Below, piece after piece: positions 1-8,951 of a stretch of 33,971 nucleotides of DNA. The translations under genes and the position numbers were made by a program. The notes beneath the pieces are model-generated. The model was not told where the DNA came from. It saw only the letters and a program-made list of their open reading frames with translations, and did not search any database. The stretch's first letter is position 1; each line of letters starts with the position of its first letter. The stretch is from a bacterium (GTDB lineage: Bacteria; SM23-31; JAUVVT01): assembly GCA_030616165.1 (NCBI GenBank), contig JAUWXV010000007.1, positions 1-33,971 of the forward strand, given 5' to 3'.

Positions 1-111
1 ATATTTCTCCTGAGATAACTTCAATTGTAAAATATGGAATTAGGTTAATATTGTAGAGACATGCCATGGCATGTCTCTATTTTTTGCCGTGTCATCTTGT
101 AAAGAAAGTAG
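1..111. repeat. Right half of the same MITE-like repeat, cut by the window edge
   Basis: Near-identical to ~8799-8909, including palindrome GTAGAGACATGCCATGGCATGTCTCTA (53-79) and end 'gccgtgtcatcttNNaaagaaagtag'. Confidence 0.7.
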
Positions 112-197
112 TCAAAGAAACTTTAGACTTATTCCTTGCTCTGCACGGAATAAAAGTAAACAAATTTTTAGTGAGAGATTGCATAATAAACCTTAAT

Positions 198-1706
198 ATG
201 AAAATTTTAAGAATAATATTAATAATTTTTACCTTGCTAAGTTTTGTGAGCGAAAATAGCAATTCTCAAATAGTTCAGTTTGCGGATGTTTCCGCTGTTG
301 CGGGGGTTCAAGGAATTGAAGGTTCACCTTATTCAACAAACTGTGCGTGGGGCGATTACAATAATGATGGTTATCTCGACCTTTATGTTACTAACTGGGG
401 AAGTGCAGTGAGCGACGCTTTAAATGAACTTTACAAGAATAGTGTTGACGGAACTTTTATAGAAGTGGGGGCTTCTGCTGGTGTGAATAGTTCAAATAAC
501 AGCGTCTCCGCTGTATGGGGAGATTATGACAATGATGGATGGCTCGATTTGTATGTGGTTAATTTCTACGAGCAGGATGAACTTTATCACAATAATGGTG
601 ATAGAACATTTACATACGTTACCTCTCAAGCAGGAATAAATATTGTTCCTACTGGAAATGAGATAGAAGCAGTATGGGGAGATTATAACAATGATGGGTA
701 TCTTGATATATATCTTTGTAAATATTATGCACCGAATGAACTATATCATAATGATGGAGATGGGACTTTTTCTTTAGTAACAAACTCTGCCGTCAGGGAT
801 ATCAGGGATTCTGAAGGAGCGGTTTGGGTCGATTATAACAACGATGGTTACATTGACCTTTACGTTGTCAATAGAGAGCAGGATAATAAATTTTATAAAA
901 ACAATAAAGACGGAACATTCACAGATATCTCAGGAGAACTTGGATTGAATAACACTGAAATTGGGAAAAGTTGTGCTTGGGCTGACTTTGATAATGATGG
1001 AGACTTTGATGTATATATTGCAAATATTGGAGCAAACAATCTTTATATAAATAATAATTTTACAAACTTCGAAGACACGGGGCTTAAGAAAAATGCAAGA
1101 TACACTGGATATGGTTGGGAGAGTTGGGATACCTCATGGGGGGATTTTAATGGTGATGGAAATATTGACCTTGTTTCTGTGGGCGGTTCGGAATCAGAAT
1201 ACCAGGCTACCGCTCTTTTTATGAATTCCGGGGAAATTTATGGTTTTATTTTCGGGGATATTACACAAGCTTCTGGTCTATCAAGTGTATCATTATTTGC
1301 TACCTCCTGTTCGTTTGCCGATTATGATAATGATGGCGACCCGGATATATTTGTTACAACAAATCCGGTTTCATATATCCCAACATATAACGGTAATGTT
1401 CTCTTTAAAAATCAGAAAGAAGATGATTCGAATAGTTTTTTGAAGGTAAGAGTAAAAGGAAAAGGGAGTGGATTTACTAATAGATTTGGTATAGGGTGCA
1501 AGGTGAATGTTTTTAAGGAGAGTGAATCAATGCCTTCTTGGTTTAAGGAGTTCAGAAGTGGTTCTCAGCCCCCGGAACTATTATTTGGACTGCAAAAAGG
1601 TAAAACTTATACGGTTGAGGTTATCTTTCCGGGACCCGATAAAAGAAGTGTTACTGAATATGTTATTATCCCGAGAAGTGAACCTCTAATTATTGAAGAG
1701 CAATAA
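198..1706 (+). CDS. Secreted FG-GAP/VCBS repeat protein with ASPIC/UnbV-like C-terminus (CRTAC1-like)
   Basis: Repeated 'WGDYNNDGYLDLYV' FG-GAP/VCBS motifs; signal peptide MKILRIILIIFTLLSFVSENSNSQ begins at ATG 198. The ORF-track start at 66 lies inside an intergenic repeat, so it is unlikely. Confidence 0.85.
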   Translation: MKILRIILIIFTLLSFVSENSNSQIVQFADVSAVAGVQGIEGSPYSTNCAWGDYNNDGYLDLYVTNWGSAVSDALNELYKNSVDGTFIEVGASAGVNSSNNSVSAVWGDYDNDGWLDLYVVNFYEQDELYHNNGDRTFTYVTSQAGINIVPTGNEIEAVWGDYNNDGYLDIYLCKYYAPNELYHNDGDGTFSLVTNSAVRDIRDSEGAVWVDYNNDGYIDLYVVNREQDNKFYKNNKDGTFTDISGELGLNNTEIGKSCAWADFDNDGDFDVYIANIGANNLYINNNFTNFEDTGLKKNARYTGYGWESWDTSWGDFNGDGNIDLVSVGGSESEYQATALFMNSGEIYGFIFGDITQASGLSSVSLFATSCSFADYDNDGDPDIFVTTNPVSYIPTYNGNVLFKNQKEDDSNSFLKVRVKGKGSGFTNRFGIGCKVNVFKESESMPSWFKEFRSGSQPPELLFGLQKGKTYTVEVIFPGPDKRSVTEYVIIPRSEPLIIEEQ

Positions 1707-1763
1707 TTTATTTTTCAGGAAAGATATAATTTTAATTACTAAAAAATTTTATTTAATCTTAAT

Positions 1764-4106
1764 ATGTTCAACAATAAATATTCAACAATTAATATAATAT
1801 TTTTAATAATATTTTTATTATTTTCGATAGATTTATATTCCCAGGTTAATAATCGGATGGATGTGGGCACCAGACCGCTTGGAATGGGAGGTGCATATGT
1901 TGGAGTTGCGGATGATGCCAATTCTATATACTGGAATCCTGCTGGTCTTCCATTCCTTCAGAGGCAGGAATTAACATCAATGTACGCAAAGCCCTATGGC
2001 GGGGGTCTTGGTATAAGCAATAGTTATTTGGGATATGTGTTTCCGCTTTCCGACAGACAGGGGATTGGTATTGACTGGTTTCACTTTGGAATCGGTGATG
2101 ATGAACTCGGATACCGTATGGATAAATTTAATCTTTCCTATGGGATAAGGCCTATAAGAAGTTTCTCGTTAGGTATGAATTTAAAGATAGTTGATTCTGA
2201 CCTCACTCTTGATAAGAACTCTATTGGGAAATCAAGGGGTTATGGGTTGGATTTTGGTCTATTATTTACTCCGATAACCAATTTAAGATTTGGATTTACA
2301 AGTTATGACATAGGAGGCACATCTGTCAGATACGACAATGACGTGTCTGAGAAACTCTTTAAACAGCGGCTAAAATTTGGATTTGCATATCTGCCTATAG
2401 AAGACTGGCTTATTGCCTGTGATGTTGGCGATAGGTTTCACTTCGGGTCTGAATACTGGCTTTTTGGTCAAATAGCCTTAAGAGCAGGAATTCAGAAAAG
2501 TATAAATAAAGTGGGTGATTATTCTCAGGGAATGATATTTTCCGGTGGATTCGGATTCAAATACCGTTTCTTCCAGTTAGATTATGCCTATCAGGATGAC
2601 CCTGAACTTCCTAACACTCATCGATTTTCACTTTCATTTTTCTATAATCCTGCACTTGTTTCGATAAAGAATGCAGTAATTAAACCTGCTCCGCTTTTCA
2701 GGTCATTATATAGGAAATATGAAGAAGAAGAATTTTCTGAGGTAATTTTAAAAAATACCAGTCAGAAGGAGTTGCCCGTAAGTGTCAGCATAGATGTTCC
2801 TACTCTTATGGAGACACCGGCTGAGGTAAATCTAATTCTTCCACCTCAATCAACACAGACTTATCCTTTGAATGTTACCTTTTCTCCTGATATTCTTGCA
2901 TCTGACAGAGCGTCTTATGATAATCTTGTCCAGCCAGTTGTAAAAGTGTCATATATGCAGGACAGAAATCCAAAAGAAACAACCTATAATATAGATCCTG
3001 TATATGTTCTTGGAAAGGGCAAGATTTCCTGGAGTATACCCGAAAGAGTTGGTGCATTTATTACACTAACGGATGAAGCCGTTGATGGATTTGCTCGCAC
3101 CGTCATACAGGAGTATAATGATATAATTAGAGATGAGTTCAATAATTCAAATTTAGGAAGGGCTGTAGTATTATTTGATGCTCTTGGGAAACACGGAATA
3201 GTTTATCAGGCTGATGTAAAAACACCATGGTATAAAATAGCTCAGGACAGCACCATTTTCGATAATATCCAATACCCAAGTGAACTATTGCGTTCAAGAA
3301 TTGGAGATTGTGACGACTGTATGGCATTATTTGTATCTCTACTTGAAAATCTTGGGATTGATACAATTGTTTTGGATGTTTCTGCACCGGGTGCCGGGCA
3401 CATATATATGATGTTTGACAGCGGTATATCTGTTGAAGATGCCCCAAGAAACTTTTTGTCCGAAACAGAGTATATTGTTTATAATAATCGGGTCTGGATA
3501 CCGGTTGAGACTACTATGTATGGTTTTTCTTTTGCAGACGCATGGAGAAATGGTGCAGAGGAATATCATAGAAGAAAAGGGCAGGGCTACATTAAAGAGA
3601 TTGATATCGCAGTAGCTAAAATAGATTATAAATCGGGTGTTATTCCAACTCAGGAAATAAAAATTCCTCCCAGAGAGATAATCGACGAACTTGTAAATAC
3701 TGATATAAGTATAAATCAAGAAAGATTCAGGCAGATGACTCAGATAGCAGGTGTTCCTCTTGATAATCCTGATGGTCTTTATGATGCAGGGGCTACTTAT
3801 CTTAATTTTAACAGGCTCGATGATGCACTCGATATGATGCAAAAGGCTGTTCAATTGAGACCAGACTTTGCAGACGCTCTTAACACTATTGGTGTTATAT
3901 ATACTATGAGGAGACAGTATAATCAGGCTATTGATTATTATAATCGTGCTGTTGAGATTGAGCCCGATAATCCTCTTTTCAGAATGAATGTGGCTATCAC
4001 TTTGTTTTTGCAGGGGAAACTATCCGAAGCTCAAAAAGAATACGAAAAGGTCATCGAAACCGATAAGGATTATAAAGGATTGCTCGAATTCCTTGAACAA
4101 AAATAA
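1764..4106 (+). CDS. PorV/UPF0164-like outer-membrane barrel protein with transglutaminase-like segment and C-terminal TPRs
   Basis: N-terminal signal then 'GTRPLGMGGAYVGVADDANSIYWNPAGL' typical of PorV/FadL-like barrels; 'SRIGDCDDCMALFVSLLENLGIDT...HIYMMF' transglutaminase-like Cys/His region; TPR-like C-terminus. Confidence 0.75.
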   Translation: MFNNKYSTINIIFLIIFLLFSIDLYSQVNNRMDVGTRPLGMGGAYVGVADDANSIYWNPAGLPFLQRQELTSMYAKPYGGGLGISNSYLGYVFPLSDRQGIGIDWFHFGIGDDELGYRMDKFNLSYGIRPIRSFSLGMNLKIVDSDLTLDKNSIGKSRGYGLDFGLLFTPITNLRFGFTSYDIGGTSVRYDNDVSEKLFKQRLKFGFAYLPIEDWLIACDVGDRFHFGSEYWLFGQIALRAGIQKSINKVGDYSQGMIFSGGFGFKYRFFQLDYAYQDDPELPNTHRFSLSFFYNPALVSIKNAVIKPAPLFRSLYRKYEEEEFSEVILKNTSQKELPVSVSIDVPTLMETPAEVNLILPPQSTQTYPLNVTFSPDILASDRASYDNLVQPVVKVSYMQDRNPKETTYNIDPVYVLGKGKISWSIPERVGAFITLTDEAVDGFARTVIQEYNDIIRDEFNNSNLGRAVVLFDALGKHGIVYQADVKTPWYKIAQDSTIFDNIQYPSELLRSRIGDCDDCMALFVSLLENLGIDTIVLDVSAPGAGHIYMMFDSGISVEDAPRNFLSETEYIVYNNRVWIPVETTMYGFSFADAWRNGAEEYHRRKGQGYIKEIDIAVAKIDYKSGVIPTQEIKIPPREIIDELVNTDISINQERFRQMTQIAGVPLDNPDGLYDAGATYLNFNRLDDALDMMQKAVQLRPDFADALNTIGVIYTMRRQYNQAIDYYNRAVEIEPDNPLFRMNVAITLFLQGKLSEAQKEYEKVIETDKDYKGLLEFLEQK

Positions 4107-4193
4107 AATAAAAAAGTTAAATTCAATTAGAAATGTTTAATTAGTGAAAATTGAATTTAAACTTCCAAGTTTTAGCAAGGAGGTGAAAATTAT

Positions 4194-4688
4194 ATGATTA
4201 AATATAAAACATTAATAATAATTCTTTCATTGATTTTGATGTATTCTTTTTCTTTTGCACGACAGGCAAAACAAAAAGAAGAAACAGAATCAAGTGTAAA
4301 AGATAAATGGGCAAATACTGTATGGAAGAAGGTAGGCAATCTTACCAAGGTGAAGCGTTCGTTTAAGGTAGAAGTAGCTACTACGGTAGCAGGTGTTCGT
4401 GGTGTAGAAGCCGAAGATGCTATCTTGAAACAACTTTATTACAGGGGAAAAGGACAGTATCCTACACGGCTGGAATTAAAGAATGCTATTGAAATGCTCA
4501 ATCAGATAATAAAATCTGAACCGGAGGCTCCTAACGTTCACGAAACCATATTCTATATTGCACAGATCTATGAACAACTCGGTGAAAATCAAAGAGCAAT
4601 GGATACATACGAGGAGATTATAAAAGATTATCCCAATTCTGAGTCCGCAGCTGAGGCTTCAATTCAAATCGGCAACTTAAAAAAGTAA
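4194..4688 (+). CDS. Small exported tetratricopeptide repeat protein
   Basis: AAGGAGG RBS just upstream, signal peptide, TPR-like 'IFYIAQIYEQLGENQRAMDTYEEIIKDYPNSESAAEA'. Confidence 0.75.
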   Translation: MIKYKTLIIILSLILMYSFSFARQAKQKEETESSVKDKWANTVWKKVGNLTKVKRSFKVEVATTVAGVRGVEAEDAILKQLYYRGKGQYPTRLELKNAIEMLNQIIKSEPEAPNVHETIFYIAQIYEQLGENQRAMDTYEEIIKDYPNSESAAEASIQIGNLKK

Positions 4689-4716
4689 TAACTATTTAAG
4701 GATGTTTGTAAAATTA

Positions 4717-4750
4717 GACCCCGAATTTCGATTAGAAATCGGGGTTTTAA
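4717..4750 (+). terminator. Putative Rho-independent terminator
   Basis: Hairpin ACCCCGAATTTC..GAAATCGGGGT followed by a T-rich tail after the 4194-4688 CDS. Confidence 0.6.
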
Positions 4751-4774
4751 TTTAGTAACCGAACTTCGGTAAGT

Positions 4775-5002
4775 CCGCCTTCTTTGATAGGTGACATGGC
4801 AAAAAGTCTAAAAATTTTGTTTTTAAATCTTTTTGCTGAAAAAATTGCAATTGTAAAATATATATTCAGGTAGAGACGTGCCATGGCACGTCTCTACTTT
4901 AATTTATTGATTTACTTTAATTTCCACTATCATGTAGGGACAACCCTTGGGTTGTCCTTGATAAGTTTTCATTTTTTGCCTTGTCATCTTTTAAAAGAAG
5001 TG
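4775..5002. repeat. Composite MITE-like intergenic repeat containing two palindromes
   Basis: Ends resemble the inverted 'gataggNgacNtggcaaaaa ... tttttgccNtgtcatctt' termini of the 8747-8909 element; interior has GTAGAGACGTGCCATGGCACGTCTCTAC (4870-4897) and GGACAACCCTTGGGTTGTCC (4938-4957). Confidence 0.6.
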
Positions 5003-5086
5003 AATCAGACAGGATTGACTGACCAATTGTCTAAATTTTTGATGATAAAATTAATATAAAAAGTTTTACTTATTTTAGAGGTGAAA

Positions 5087-7765
5087 ATGCCAGAGAAAAA
5101 AGAAAAAAGAAATTTCAAGAAAATATTTACTCAACTCTCTATTGGTCTTTTGGTAAGTATCATTATAATTCTGTTTTCTCTAACCGGTCTTTATGAAACA
5201 ATAGAATTAAAACTCCTTGATGAGAGATTCAAGATAAGGGGACCTGTTTATATGAATCCTCGCATCTCTACTATTGATATAGATGGCTATACTCTTGGAA
5301 TTGAGGGAAGGTTCCAGGATTGGACAAGAGATAAGCATTATAAAATTGTTAAAATAGTGAATGAACTTGGTGCAGGGATGATAGGGTTTGACTTTTACTT
5401 TCCCGAGAAGAGTTCAAAAGTATTAAAAATTGAAGATGTTCCAGAAAAAGATATTAATAACAAAGATGACCTTTTAAACCTTTTTCAGGATTATGATAAG
5501 GAGATGTCTGAGACAATTAAAGAATCTGGGAATGTAATTCTTGGTCAAACCCTGAATGATAATGAACCTCCAAAGCCGGAGTTAATTCCTGAGGCTTTAA
5601 AAAGGCTTGCTCCATATTATATTGAATTTCCAGATTGGAACAAGTATAAGTTTGAGGTTAAATCAAACATAGAGCATCCCTTATTGGATTTTATCTCCAC
5701 TTCAAATGGTGTTGGGCTTGCAGAAACTTTTGCGGACATCGACGGTTCAGTGCGCAGATATCCATTGTTCAAGGTTTACGACGGAAAACTCTTTCCGGCA
5801 TTAGCATTAGTTATGTTCTGCGATTATATCGGTGTCAAAATTAAAGATATAAAAGTAATTCCCGGAGATAAAGTCGATATCCCTCCGGGTCATCTCCCTG
5901 ACGGTACACCTGTTGATATAGATATTCCAATTGATAACAAAGGAATGATGATGATGAATTGGGCTGGAAGTTACTGGGATGAAAATTTCCAGCATCTCCC
6001 GCACCTATCTATTTCTACATATTATGAACAAAGAAAAAGTGAAGTAATTGCAGAAAATATTAAGAAGATATTTAACAAAATCCCCGAATCTGTTAACAAC
6101 ACCGATATTTTAATTGAAGAACTTGAAAAAGCAGGAATTGAGATAACAGAACAGGTTGAATATGTTTATGGTGTTTTAAGTAATGGAGTATTATTTGATG
6201 AAGCTGTAAAAAATGGAGAAGAAGTACCAAAAGATTTAGTTCCACCTGATGTTTATCCAATTTATACTGAGATTCTTATAAATCATAAAATGTATGATTT
6301 ATTAAAGGAGAATTTGGAGATTTCTTATGAGGAAGCAAATGAGAAAATCGGAATTGATGATGAGGAAAAGGTACGTTTAAGTTATAAATTTATTAAGCAT
6401 AAACTTTCATCTGACGGAATAACGGAATTAGATTATCCGCTCTATTTTTTCCCGATTGAAATTGAAGGTAAATTAATAACTGATGATATGTTCAAAGATA
6501 AAATATTTTTCTATGGATTAACTGCAGCTGGAACGTGGGATTTAAATCCAATGCCTTATCTGGATAGATATCCTATGTTGGGACTTCACGCAAATGCCTT
6601 TAATACAATCCTTACTCAGAATTTTCTGAGAGAACTTTCAAATTGGTCAGTCATACTTATAATTTTGGGATTAGGTCTTCTGATGGGTTTAATAGTCCCG
6701 AGGCTCAGCCCGGTTAAGGGAGTAGTTATTGTTTTTGTTCTACTTGCTGGGTATCTCTTCACCGCACAGTATCTCTTCAACACAAAAGGAATTATTGTTG
6801 ATGTTCTTGGCTCGGTCACAACTCTTATTATCGGGTATCTGTCGGTTACTGTTTATAATTTCTTCTCAGAGGAAAAAGAAAAAAAGATGATTAGAGGAAT
6901 ATTCTCAAGGTATGTTACAAAGTCTGTTGTGGATGAACTAATAAAGAATCCTGATATGGTCAAACTTGGCGGAGAAAGAAAAATCCTAACCGTATTCTTT
7001 TCCGATGTAGCAGGATTTACTTCTGTTTCCGAAAAACTGACTCCTGAAGAACTTGTATCACTCCTTAATGAATATCTGACTGCGATGACGAATATCGTTC
7101 TAAAAAGTGATGGAATGATTGATAAATACGAAGGTGATGCGATAATGGCAGTTTTTGGCACACCGATTCCGATGCCAGACCACGCCACAAGGGCTTGTTA
7201 TGTTTCCCTTGAGATGCAGGAAAAACTTGTAGGAATGAGAGAAAAATGGCATCAGGAAGGTAGACCGGAATTAAAGGTAAGGATTGGGCTTAATACTGGT
7301 CCTATGATAGCCGGAAATATGGGTGCACAAGATAGACTTGACTATACTGTTATGGGGGACAGCGTTAACCTCGGTTCACGTCTGGAAGGGGCTAATAAAC
7401 AGTATGGTTCTTATATTATGATATCAGAATTCACCTATGAAATGGTAAAAAATGATATTGAAGCAAGATTCTTAGATTCTATCAGAGTTAAAGGCAAAAA
7501 ACTCCCTGTAAAGGTTTATGAAGTTCTTGAAAGAAAGGAAAAAGGGCTCCCTGAAAATAAAAAAAAGGTTATTGAAGCATATAATCAGGGAATGGAATGC
7601 TATCTCAAGCAGGACTGGAAAAAGGGAATTTTTTACTTTGAAAATGCACTCTCTAATGATTCGGAGGATGGACCTTCAAAGGTTTATCTTCAGAGATGTC
7701 AGGAATATACGATTAATCCTCCGGGTACAGACTGGGACGGAGTTTATACTATGACTACAAAATAA
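5087..7765 (+). CDS. CHASE2-type sensor adenylate/guanylate cyclase
   Basis: Extracellular CHASE2-like N-terminus, TM helices, class III cyclase domain 'VFFSDVAGFTSVSEKLTPEELVSLLNEYL...DKYEGDAIMAVFGTP'. Start at ATG 5087 preferred (AGAGGTG RBS) over GTG 5081. Confidence 0.85.
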   Translation: MPEKKEKRNFKKIFTQLSIGLLVSIIIILFSLTGLYETIELKLLDERFKIRGPVYMNPRISTIDIDGYTLGIEGRFQDWTRDKHYKIVKIVNELGAGMIGFDFYFPEKSSKVLKIEDVPEKDINNKDDLLNLFQDYDKEMSETIKESGNVILGQTLNDNEPPKPELIPEALKRLAPYYIEFPDWNKYKFEVKSNIEHPLLDFISTSNGVGLAETFADIDGSVRRYPLFKVYDGKLFPALALVMFCDYIGVKIKDIKVIPGDKVDIPPGHLPDGTPVDIDIPIDNKGMMMMNWAGSYWDENFQHLPHLSISTYYEQRKSEVIAENIKKIFNKIPESVNNTDILIEELEKAGIEITEQVEYVYGVLSNGVLFDEAVKNGEEVPKDLVPPDVYPIYTEILINHKMYDLLKENLEISYEEANEKIGIDDEEKVRLSYKFIKHKLSSDGITELDYPLYFFPIEIEGKLITDDMFKDKIFFYGLTAAGTWDLNPMPYLDRYPMLGLHANAFNTILTQNFLRELSNWSVILIILGLGLLMGLIVPRLSPVKGVVIVFVLLAGYLFTAQYLFNTKGIIVDVLGSVTTLIIGYLSVTVYNFFSEEKEKKMIRGIFSRYVTKSVVDELIKNPDMVKLGGERKILTVFFSDVAGFTSVSEKLTPEELVSLLNEYLTAMTNIVLKSDGMIDKYEGDAIMAVFGTPIPMPDHATRACYVSLEMQEKLVGMREKWHQEGRPELKVRIGLNTGPMIAGNMGAQDRLDYTVMGDSVNLGSRLEGANKQYGSYIMISEFTYEMVKNDIEARFLDSIRVKGKKLPVKVYEVLERKEKGLPENKKKVIEAYNQGMECYLKQDWKKGIFYFENALSNDSEDGPSKVYLQRCQEYTINPPGTDWDGVYTMTTK

Positions 7766-7772
7766 ATTGGTT

Positions 7773-7795
7773 GGGGCGACTCGGCGAGTCGCCCC
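7773..7795. repeat. Perfect palindrome GGGGCGACTC-GGC-GAGTCGCCCC
   Basis: 10-bp stem with 3-nt loop just after the cyclase stop codon. Confidence 0.7.
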
Positions 7796-7868
7796 TATAA
7801 ATTTCTTGATTAACCATAAAAGAATACATATATTATATAAAAAATTAATTTGAAAAAGGCATTCCATA

Positions 7869-8546
7869 ATGAATTATATTGACGTAATTATTATTAGTGT
7901 AATTCTTTTTTTTGTTTTAAAGGGAATATTAAAAGGATTTGCGCGTGAGTTAATGGGGATACTAAGTTTTATAATTTCGTTTGTTATTGCATTAAGCCAG
8001 ATGAAGAATGCAGCAAATTTTTTAGATAATTATATAGGGAATTACTGGATATCATTAATCGTGGGATATATAACTGTATTTTTGATAGTCTTTATAATTT
8101 TTCACATAATAGCCGGAGCAATTCATAAGTTATTAAAAATTTCGTCACTTGGATGGCTGAACAGGATTGGAGGTGCTGTATTTGGATTGTTTTTTAGTGG
8201 AATGCTGATAAGTATGGCTGTATTTTTGGTTTCGTTTATACCTTTAGAGGGAGAGATTCCTCCAGGGAAGAAAAATTCACAATTTTATCCTTACTTTGAA
8301 AAAATGGCTCCAAGAGTATATGACTTTTTTTCAAAAGCAATACCTGGTTCAAAATCAATCTATGATGATATACAAAATAAGATTTTATCAGAACAACTGC
8401 TTAAGTCGGGTGTAGATATAGATGATGTGAAAGAACTTTTGAAAGGTGGGTATGAAGAAGGGAAAAGCGGAATAAAATCGATCCTTGATTCAATGAAAGA
8501 CATAGAGCGTCTGAAAAATGTTGATATTGAAAAGCAGAAACGATAA
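7869..8546 (+). CDS. CvpA family membrane protein
   Basis: 'MNYIDVIIISVILFFVLKGILKGFARELMGILSFIISFVIA' matches CvpA architecture, four TM segments. Confidence 0.8.
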   Translation: MNYIDVIIISVILFFVLKGILKGFARELMGILSFIISFVIALSQMKNAANFLDNYIGNYWISLIVGYITVFLIVFIIFHIIAGAIHKLLKISSLGWLNRIGGAVFGLFFSGMLISMAVFLVSFIPLEGEIPPGKKNSQFYPYFEKMAPRVYDFFSKAIPGSKSIYDDIQNKILSEQLLKSGVDIDDVKELLKGGYEEGKSGIKSILDSMKDIERLKNVDIEKQKR

Positions 8547-8634
8547 GGGAATCAATGTTTCAAGCGGAGTTTATCTATATGTTATTAAAACAAAAGATTT
8601 TTTTGCATCAATGAAGATGGTTTTGCTTAGATAA
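8536..8634 (+). pseudogene. Remnant of a T9SS/FlgD-like C-terminal sorting domain
   Basis: The frame starting at 8536 reads RNDKGINVSSGVYLYVIKTKDFFASMKMVLLR*, resembling the end of FlgD-Ig-like/T9SS C-terminal domains; no upstream ORF in this frame. Confidence 0.6.
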
Positions 8635-8684
8635 GAAGTATTATGGATAATCATTTTTTCCTTTGATGGAGAAAAAATTTGAGA

Positions 8685-8728
8685 ATTTCTAATTCATCAC
8701 CCGAGTAATCGGGGGATGAATTAGAAAT
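8685..8728. repeat. Intergenic hairpin repeat ATTTCTAATTCATC..CCGA-gtaa-TCGG..GATGAATTAGAAAT
   Basis: Long inverted repeat; near-identical arms at 28845-28884. Confidence 0.7.
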
Positions 8729-8746
8729 AGTTTTAAGTTTTCTTTG

Positions 8747-8909
8747 CTACTTTCTTTACAAGATAGGACGGCAAAAATGCTAAAAAACTTGCTTTTTAAT
8801 ATTTCTCCTGAGATAACTTCAATTGTAAAATATGGAATTAGGTTAATATTGTAGAGACATGCCATGGCATGTCTCTACTTTTTGCCGTGTCATCTTACAA
8901 AGAAAGTAG
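8747..8909. mobile_element. MITE-like element with ~31-bp terminal inverted repeats
   Basis: CTACTTTCTTTACAAGATAGGACGGCAAAAA ... TTTTTGCCGTGTCATCTTACAAAGAAAGTAG (26/31 inverted identity by eye); the interior and right half are repeated nearly identically at 1-111. Confidence 0.6.
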
Positions 8910-8951
8910 AATAATGAAAAATAAAAATTTGCTAAAGTTCAATTAAAATAA

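Noticed and set aside
66-197. N-terminal extension of the first ORF (MACLYFLPCHLVKK...)
   Set aside because: It is translated through the intergenic repeat; a good signal peptide starts at ATG 198.
3339-3854. 171-aa antisense ORF inside the PorV-like gene, and other antisense ORFs within mutS2, dnaG and the oxidoreductases
   Set aside because: Shadow ORFs of strong coding frames with no domain features.
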